Source: Promicromonospora panici
GTDB taxonomy: Bacteria > Actinomycetota > Actinomycetes > Actinomycetales > Cellulomonadaceae
DNA length: 64,000 nucleotides
Reading direction: 5' to 3'
Assembly (NCBI RefSeq): GCF_900608595.1
Contig: NZ_UWYY01000022.1
Span: 54,818 to 118,817, forward strand
The notes beneath the pieces are model-generated. The model ran no database searches, had not been told where the DNA came from, and saw nothing but the letters and a program-made list of their open reading frames with translations. This document shows positions 58,488 to 64,000 of the stretch, in pieces. The translations under genes were made by a program, and so were the position numbers. The number at the start of each line of letters is the position of its first letter. Within the stretch, counting starts at the first letter, position 1.

Positions 58488-59737
58488 AGATCCTCCTGAA
58501 GCAGATGTGCGTGGGTCAGTACCTTGGTGATGCCGCGAACGTATCCGTCCGCGACCGGGCCGTCATCGTGCGGCACCGGAAACTTGACGGTGGTGCGATG
58601 CAGCCGCTCCGCGTTGGGGAACTGGCCCTCACGATAGCGAGGCCAGTCGCCTCCCACCTGCGGGAACAGCCCTTCAGGTCGAGAGAACAACGCGTGCTCG
58701 TTCATCGGCCGGGTGGAGCCAGGCTGATCGATCTCCAGCAGGCCCTCGGCGTGCAGTGCCCTGAGCGCGATGCCTGGGTCAACCCCGATCTCGGCAACAT
58801 CGAGCGTCAGCGCGAGTGCGTACCAGGACGGCTCGATCCCGTCCGGCACCTCTGGTATGCCAAGCCCTGGCACGTCCCGAAGGTCTGCGAGCATCCGGTC
58901 GGCGATCCGACGGCGGCCGACCAGCCGAGCATCGAGATGATCGAGCTGATCGGATGCGAGCGCCGCAGCCAGGGGATGGATGCGTAGCTTGAGGCCCATG
59001 CCGGTGACCGCATAAGCGCTGAGCGGGTGGTCCTTCGGGATCTCGGTGCGGCATCTCTTGTTGTACTGCCCGTGCAGGAGCGTCCGGTAGTAGGTCTCCT
59101 CGTCATCGGTCAGGACGAACCCGCCCTCACCGGCGGACAGTGGCTTGGGACCGTTCATGCTGAACGCGGCCGCCTTGCCGAAGGACCCGACCTTGCGGCC
59201 GTCGTAGGTCGCACCGTGGGCGTGGGAGCCGTCCTCGACCAGATCGAGACCATGGCTGTCCGCGATGGCCACGAGCCTCTCCAGCTGGGCCGGCACCCCC
59301 CACATGTGCGTCACGACGATCGCCTTGGTCGCGGGGGTGATCGCCGCCTCAACCATCTTGGGATCGATGTTGCCGAGCAGGTCGCAGTCGACCAGCACTG
59401 GCCTGGCCCGTAGGTGGAAGAGCGGAGTGGCCGTGGCGTGGAATGTGTACGCCGGGACGATCACCTCGTCTCCATCGCCGAGTCCGAGAGCCGCGTACGC
59501 GGAGTGCAGGGCTGCGGTGCCGGAACTGGCGAGCACTGCGTAGCGCACGCCGAAGTACTCCGCGAGCCGATCCTCTAGGTCCGCGATCACTCCTGAACGG
59601 TCCGGGATCGAGGTCGCCGTGAGGAGCTGCGTGGTCACCGCAGCGATCGTGACGTCGTCGACCAGGGGCCAGGGCACGTGCGGCAGCGGCAGGTCGATGA
59701 CCGGCGTACCGCCGTGGAACGCGAGTGCGTGCGTCAT
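58484..59737 (-). CDS. DegT/DnrJ/EryC1/StrS family aminotransferase
   Basis: 417 residues, PLP-dependent sugar or cyclitol aminotransferase. The PLP Lys lies in FSMNGPKPLSAGEGG; the phosphate-binding segment is VLASSGTAALHSAYAAL and DGSHAHGATYDGRKVG contains the Asp that contacts the pyridine N. Such enzymes transfer an amino group to keto-sugars, keto-inositols or AHBA precursors. The partner oxidoreductase directly upstream would provide the ketone. ATGA overlaps on both sides. Confidence 0.92.
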   Translation of the reverse strand: MTHALAFHGGTPVIDLPLPHVPWPLVDDVTIAAVTTQLLTATSIPDRSGVIADLEDRLAEYFGVRYAVLASSGTAALHSAYAALGLGDGDEVIVPAYTFHATATPLFHLRARPVLVDCDLLGNIDPKMVEAAITPATKAIVVTHMWGVPAQLERLVAIADSHGLDLVEDGSHAHGATYDGRKVGSFGKAAAFSMNGPKPLSAGEGGFVLTDDEETYYRTLLHGQYNKRCRTEIPKDHPLSAYAVTGMGLKLRIHPLAAALASDQLDHLDARLVGRRRIADRMLADLRDVPGLGIPEVPDGIEPSWYALALTLDVAEIGVDPGIALRALHAEGLLEIDQPGSTRPMNEHALFSRPEGLFPQVGGDWPRYREGQFPNAERLHRTTVKFPVPHDDGPVADGYVRGITKVLTHAHLLQEDL

Positions 59738-60873
59738 GCGATCAGTTCCTTCGGGTCAACCATCTGGCCGCTCGCGGCCGATGCGTAGGCGGCGGTGACG
59801 ACTGCGGCATGCGCCAGGTGTGCCTCGGCGCCAGAGACGTTGGGACGCTGGTCCATCAGAACCCGACGGAAGTGATCGAGCTGTGCCGCCGCGGCCGAGG
59901 GCCAAGCGTTCTCCCTAGCAAGGGCCTCGACGGCGGTCCCGTCGTTGTCCAGGCGACGGATGCGTCCACGCTCGAGGACCACCGAGCCGCGTGTTCCGAT
60001 TGCTCGGATGACCTCCGTCTTGGGTGCGATGCATCGCGACAGAAGCACGGTGCCGAACAAGCCGCTGTCGTAGGACAAGTGGAGGACTGCGGTGTCCTCG
60101 GCGTCGTAGTCGAGCTCGGGACGGGCGACGGCCGCGGTGTGGGCGAGGACGTGGTCGGGCATCCCGAAGTACCACAGCAGGGTGTCGATGATGTGATAGC
60201 CCATGTCGATGATGCAGCCACCGCCGGCGAGGCGGTTGCTGCCGCGCCAGCCGGAGGACGGGTCCACCGCCATCGTGTACGAGGCCTCGAACAGGAACGG
60301 TTCACCGATCTGGTCGTACAGCTGCGGGAACGTCGTGTAGACGGGATTGAACCGGCGCTGGAGCGTCACCATCAGCTCGATCCCTGCTGCCTGGCACGCC
60401 TCCGTGATCTCCTGTGCCTCGTCCAGGCTCGTCGCCAGCGGCTTCTCCTTGAGCACGTGCACGCCGTGTGCGGCAGCGGCAAGGACCACGTCACGCCCAG
60501 CGTGATGGGGAACGGCGACGACAACGAAGTCCAGGTCTTCGCCGTCCAGCAAGTCGACGACGTTGGTGTACCCGGGTACGTGGTACTCGGACTCGACGAG
60601 TGCGACAGCCTTGTCGTCTGCATCGCAGACGGCGACCAGATCGACCGAAGGGCTCGCGGCGAGAGCCGGCAGGTGGTCCTCGCGGCCCTGCTTGCCAAGG
60701 CCGACCATCGCCGCGCGGAACCGTCGGTTCGACGGTGATACCGCCAGCGGCGAGGCGGTCCCGAGAAGAACATTCGCAGTCGGGTCAACGAGGCGGTTCG
60801 ACATGCCTCCGGAGGTCTTGGGCAACCTCTTCTCGGTAGTAGTCAGCGGACCCTGCCTGGTGTGCTGGTTCAC
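59734..60873 (-). CDS. Gfo/Idh/MocA family oxidoreductase
   Basis: 379 residues. The Rossmann fold begins RAAMVGLGKQGREDHLPALAA (NAD(P) Gly loop, about 52-60). The dehydrogenase motif is EKPLATSLDEAQEI, and GGCIIDMGYHIIDTLLW carries the catalytic Asp and His. It oxidises a sugar or cyclitol hydroxyl, giving the substrate for the coupled aminotransferase. The GTG start at 60873 has GAAGGAG at ideal spacing. It heads the operon; the 277-bp gap to the divergent XRE regulator holds its promoter and no gene. Confidence 0.9.
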   Translation of the reverse strand: MNQHTRQGPLTTTEKRLPKTSGGMSNRLVDPTANVLLGTASPLAVSPSNRRFRAAMVGLGKQGREDHLPALAASPSVDLVAVCDADDKAVALVESEYHVPGYTNVVDLLDGEDLDFVVVAVPHHAGRDVVLAAAAHGVHVLKEKPLATSLDEAQEITEACQAAGIELMVTLQRRFNPVYTTFPQLYDQIGEPFLFEASYTMAVDPSSGWRGSNRLAGGGCIIDMGYHIIDTLLWYFGMPDHVLAHTAAVARPELDYDAEDTAVLHLSYDSGLFGTVLLSRCIAPKTEVIRAIGTRGSVVLERGRIRRLDNDGTAVEALARENAWPSAAAAQLDHFRRVLMDQRPNVSGAEAHLAHAAVVTAAYASAASGQMVDPKELIA

Positions 60874-61150
60874 GGTGGCGCTCCTTCCGGCCGGTGTTCG
60901 GATGGTGCAGTTGCGTGTGACCAGCCTCACGGGGGCACCCCTGGTTGGGAACGACCGCCCACAGCACCCCACCCGAACACTCGCTGAACCGGATCGGCCT
61001 GGGCGCCAGCCGGGAACGCGCAGCTGCGAGCGCCGTCTGCATGTCCGCGTGACGCCCTCGCCTGATTCGGGCACCATTGCCGAACCGGCGCTGAACTGCT
61101 GCCGAACGTCGGAGGTCAGGGTCTGTTGTGAGGGCTGATGTGGGGGAACG

Positions 61151-62302
61151 ATGACAGGCACTGTGCATCGGTGGACCGGCCGCGAGACCAAGCAGCTCCG
61201 AGAGGCGCTTCGCATGACGCAGCGACTCTTCGCCGAGCACCTCGGAGTAAGTGATCGCGCCGTAGCCAAGTGGGAGTCCGGTGGCACTGACTATGTTCCG
61301 CGGCCGGAGACGCAGGCTCTCCTTGACACCGCACTGGCGCGCGCCACCGATGAGGAGCGTGAACGTTTCCACGGCCGAGCGGCGCCCAGCCGTGTGCGCC
61401 TTGGTCGTGTCAGTACGTCAGGGGTGGGCGAGCTCCACGTCGACTCCCACAAGTTCATGCCCGTCTTCATCGGGCACTATCTGGCTGAACGGCTCATGAA
61501 GCGGATCGGGCTGGAGACCGCCGCAGGCGTGCTGCACGCGGGATTAGCGCCTGTCGACCATCCGGACGCAGACCGGTGCTCCCTGTACGTGCATCCGTGC
61601 GGTGTCGTTCTCTTCCACGTCGTTCAGTCACGGAGACCGGACACGATTTCAGACCTTGCCGAATGGCGGTATCGCACCTACGTGACAGATCCATCGTGGG
61701 CGGCTCAGAAATTGACGGAGCTCCTGGACACGAACGGAACCGCTGGCCTTAGGCCGGAGTATGTCTTTTCGGCCTACTGGCTCCATGAGCATCCCTGGGA
61801 CGAGCCTCAGTACGAGACCGCTCTGCAGCTGATCGCGACACCGTCGCCTCTGGTCGACCGCAGCAACCCCGGCAACGTGAAGTCTCTCGGTCCAGACGCC
61901 GAGGAGGCGCTCTTGTCGTCCGGCTTCGTCCATCCTGAAGTCGCGCGGATCGGTGTGCATGGAATCGCTGCGGGATTCGTCGGCTGGTCGGGAATCTCGT
62001 ACCACCCGCTTGCTCCGGAACGGGCACTGACGGTCGAGGAACTGGTCGAGGCCGAGGTGCTCGCACAACTCGTGTGGTGCTACGCGGCGCACATCCAGCA
62101 ATCCGTGGAGAACGGCCGCGACCCCGACGTCCCCGAGAGGTACGGGTGGCGCTTCCTGCGTGCGGCGCATTCCCGCCTGACATCCGCGCGACCGCTGGAA
62201 ACGGCCCAGCACCGTCTTATGAGAGAGGCCATCGTGAAGACCAGCGGACTGACCGAGATCCTGCCCGCAGCACAAGCGGCCCTTCGAGAAGACCGGCGGT
62301 GA
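61151..62302 (+). CDS. XRE family regulator with a C-terminal sensor region
   Basis: 383 residues. The HTH covers 10-55 (QLREALRMTQRLFAEHLG then VSDRAVAKWESGG). The rest is a large domain with HKFMPVFIGHYLAERL and several Trp/His-rich segments, typical of the long streptomycete XRE proteins. GGGGGA precedes the ATG. It is divergent from the oxidoreductase-aminotransferase operon and the first gene of a three-gene operon, so it may control both. Confidence 0.85.
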   Translation: MTGTVHRWTGRETKQLREALRMTQRLFAEHLGVSDRAVAKWESGGTDYVPRPETQALLDTALARATDEERERFHGRAAPSRVRLGRVSTSGVGELHVDSHKFMPVFIGHYLAERLMKRIGLETAAGVLHAGLAPVDHPDADRCSLYVHPCGVVLFHVVQSRRPDTISDLAEWRYRTYVTDPSWAAQKLTELLDTNGTAGLRPEYVFSAYWLHEHPWDEPQYETALQLIATPSPLVDRSNPGNVKSLGPDAEEALLSSGFVHPEVARIGVHGIAAGFVGWSGISYHPLAPERALTVEELVEAEVLAQLVWCYAAHIQQSVENGRDPDVPERYGWRFLRAAHSRLTSARPLETAQHRLMREAIVKTSGLTEILPAAQAALREDRR

Positions 62303-62307
62303 CCAGC

Positions 62308-62874
62308 ATGACCAACACCCAGCTCCATAACCCCGCGCTGGTCGTCGTGGACGTCCAGAACGGCTTCGTCAACCAGCACAGCAGGCATGCTGTCGGAGCC
62401 ATCGTCGACCTCATCGCTGCGTGGACCACACGGGGACTTCCGGTCGTGTTCACCCGCTACCTCAACCAGCCGGGCAGTGCGTACGAGAAGTACTTCTCCT
62501 GGTCACGCCTCATGGACTCACCCGAGATCGATCTCGTCCCCGAACTCCAGCCCCTCGCCGTCGGACACCCTGTCATCGACAAGCTCGGCTACACGCTCTT
62601 CAGCAATGAAGGCGCCGCGCTGGTGCGCGAACAGGGCTGGAGAGACCTGGTCTTCTGCGGCATCGCTACCGAAAGCTGCGTCCTGAAGTCCGCGGCCGAC
62701 GCGTTCGAGAACGGGTACGGCCCATGGATCGTCACCGACGCCTGCGCGAGCGACGCCGGACCCGAGACTCATAACGCCGGCCTCACCGTCGCTCGGCGTC
62801 TGATCGGGCGGAACCAACTCATCACCAGCTCCACCCTGCTGGAATCGATCGACCGCACCGGAGCCGATCGATGA
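62308..62874 (+). CDS. Isochorismatase-like cysteine hydrolase
   Basis: 188 residues. The catalytic triad residues are visible: Asp in LVVVDVQNGF, Lys in VIDKLGYTLF, and Cys in FCGIATESCVLKSA. These enzymes hydrolyse amides or imides such as nicotinamide, N-carbamoyl compounds or biuret. Starts are ATG 62308 or GTG 62299, the latter overlapping the regulator stop (GTGA). Its own stop overlaps the flavoprotein start. Confidence 0.87.
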   Translation: MTNTQLHNPALVVVDVQNGFVNQHSRHAVGAIVDLIAAWTTRGLPVVFTRYLNQPGSAYEKYFSWSRLMDSPEIDLVPELQPLAVGHPVIDKLGYTLFSNEGAALVREQGWRDLVFCGIATESCVLKSAADAFENGYGPWIVTDACASDAGPETHNAGLTVARRLIGRNQLITSSTLLESIDRTGADR

Positions 62875-63722
62875 AGCTGGGCGCCGAGCTGGTCATCATC
62901 GGCGGAGGGCCTGCCGGATGCGCCGCCGCGGTCATGGCCGCGAGCGTCGGAATCAACTGCACCATCATCGAGCCGCGGGACCGCCTCGGCGGTGCTTTGT
63001 GGCATATCGCGGCGACGGACAACGTCCTCGGCGGGCACCGGACCGGACCGAGCCTCGCCACGGCAGTCCTTGCCGACGTCGCACGCGCGGCTCCTCAGGT
63101 CGTGCGGGGCAAGGCCACCAGCGTCGAGGCCCGCGACCGTTCCGTCAGCGTGACATTGGCGAACGGCGAACGCGTCACCGGACAGCACGTCGTCGTGGCG
63201 ACGGGCGTCAAGCCGGTCCAGCCGCACGACGCACCGTGGATCACCACCACCGCTCCCCTGACGCTACCGCCTCTCACGGACGCCGATCCGACCGACGCGG
63301 TAGGTCAGACCTGGCTCGTCCTTGGCGCCGACCGGCCCCTCGGCACCTTCCTGCGTGCTAACCCTGACCTCGACGTCGCGCTGCTGGTCCCCCACCCGTC
63401 GTCCGACGTCTACAAGACCGAGGAAATCGCCCGTGATCCACGGGTCACCCTGATCCCCGTAGACGTGCTGACCCTCGACGCGGAGGGGATCGCACAGCCC
63501 GGCGACCTGTGCGGCGACCAGACCTTTACCAACATCGGAGTCACACCCATCGCTCTCGACGGAATAGTCCGAGACCCGGATGGCTACTGCCCGGTGGCAG
63601 GCCAGCACTCCCGAGTGCATATCGCAGGCGACTTGCGCTCGGCCTGCGGCCAACGCGTCCAGACGGCGATGGGATCGGGCGCCGAAGCAGCACTGGACGC
63701 CTATTACGCGATGCGACGTTAA
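62871..63722 (+). CDS. Thioredoxin-reductase-like FAD/NAD(P) flavoprotein lacking redox cysteines
   Basis: 283 residues. FAD site VIIGGGPAGCAAAVMAASVG (8-27), FAD contact VVVATGVKP and the C-terminal VHIAGDLRSACGQRVQTAMGSGAEAA, all like thioredoxin reductase. The NAD(P) domain (WLVLGADRPLGTF) has lost the GxGxxG loop and the CxxC pair is absent. Such proteins act in RiPP or dithiolopyrrolone-type chemistry or as dehydrogenases; no function is assigned. ATGA-coupled to the cysteine hydrolase. Confidence 0.8.
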   Translation: MKLGAELVIIGGGPAGCAAAVMAASVGINCTIIEPRDRLGGALWHIAATDNVLGGHRTGPSLATAVLADVARAAPQVVRGKATSVEARDRSVSVTLANGERVTGQHVVVATGVKPVQPHDAPWITTTAPLTLPPLTDADPTDAVGQTWLVLGADRPLGTFLRANPDLDVALLVPHPSSDVYKTEEIARDPRVTLIPVDVLTLDAEGIAQPGDLCGDQTFTNIGVTPIALDGIVRDPDGYCPVAGQHSRVHIAGDLRSACGQRVQTAMGSGAEAALDAYYAMRR

Positions 63723-64000
63723 GACCACTCCGATCCAACGGCGCAAGCCATGAGCGCATCGTCGCCTGCAACGGTGACCGTACCGAGGCCGCTCGCCGTC
63801 GCGTGGCACAGGATCGCCAGGCAACCTGGACGGGCGGTGGGGGACATCGGCGGGCGGCGTCGGTGAGGGCCGCGTCTCCGGCCCGCGCCAGACACGCCAC
63901 AGAGCAGCACCAGCACACCCAAGCCATGCATCACAAACATAGCCAAATGCCATATACACACAACTAAGCACACAACAGCCACAACACAACAAACCACGAC
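63723..64000. other. Gene-free end with a sharp switch to A/C-rich sequence
   Basis: No credible gene in 278 bp. From about 63935 the plus strand becomes A/C-rich and low in G, with short CACAAC-like repeats, unlike the rest of the window. It may precede another element beyond the edge. Confidence 0.5.

Noticed and set aside
63719..63997. 92-codon Cys/Val-rich minus-strand open frame at the window end
   Set aside because: Its composition simply reflects the A/C-rich tail, and it overlaps the flavoprotein stop.
41550..64000. Mobile-element-borne island with integrase and att sites
   Set aside because: No integrase, transposase or tRNA-flanked direct repeats were found, so accessory status rests on gene content only.

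Overview
The window is 64 kb of a high-GC actinobacterial chromosome. Several features suggest Micrococcales, possibly near Promicromonosporaceae or Cellulomonadaceae: a secreted chitin/cellulose-type LPMO pair, a GH3/MurQ cell-wall recycling operon, an IclR regulator divergent from leuCD, a Ski2-like helicase and many leaderless genes. The genus cannot be fixed from sequence alone.

Region 1 (1-41 kb) looks like ordinary chromosome. It opens with an ABC sugar permease pair, a NagZ-type hexosaminidase and MurQ, which form a muropeptide/amino-sugar recycling operon. It continues with housekeeping and accessory genes: YggS, YccF, YbaK, a TSUP permease, an SGNH hydrolase, a Ski2-like helicase, an EamA/CGNR divergent pair, two APH-like kinases flanking a DUF418 protein, two AA10 LPMOs, a degraded AbiE toxin-antitoxin pair, an aldo/keto reductase and PhzF. 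After these come a methyltransferase, an FAH hydrolase, Nudix and GNAT proteins, a small membrane-protein family with one frameshifted member, gltX, a CPBP protease, HAD, tRNA-Gln plus two tRNA-Glu, PH-domain protein, ndgR-like/leuC/leuD, LLM oxidoreductase, rnhA and lpd. At least 14 genes here start 6-7 nt after a TANNNT-like hexamer with no Shine-Dalgarno sequence, the signature of leaderless transcripts.

Region 2 (about 41.2-64 kb) looks accessory. It begins with a non-coding block of nested perfect inverted repeats and carries broken genes, extra copies of core-type genes (aroA, metG, a tyrS with an in-frame amber codon) and two biosynthetic operons. The first (53.2 to 46.7 kb, minus strand) is a lasso-peptide cluster: precursor, LasC-type asparagine-synthetase homologue, B2-type transglutaminase-like protease, two GNAT acetyltransferases and a PIMT-type O-methyltransferase, nearly all translationally coupled. 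The predicted core is GSKKKKGTEDKRYTYR (Gly1-Glu9 ring). The precursor is in frame, with no stop codon, at the 3' end of a Cof-type HAD phosphatase gene, and has its own strong internal ribosome binding site. No separate RRE (B1) gene is seen.

The second operon (60.9 to 56.6 kb, minus strand) encodes a Gfo/Idh/MocA oxidoreductase, a DegT/StrS aminotransferase, a Nudix hydrolase and the amber-interrupted TyrRS, all with ATGA overlaps, followed by a fragment of a HAD phosphatase. An XRE regulator, a cysteine hydrolase and a thioredoxin-reductase-like flavoprotein without redox cysteines run divergently to the end. The last 100 bases turn abruptly A/C-rich.
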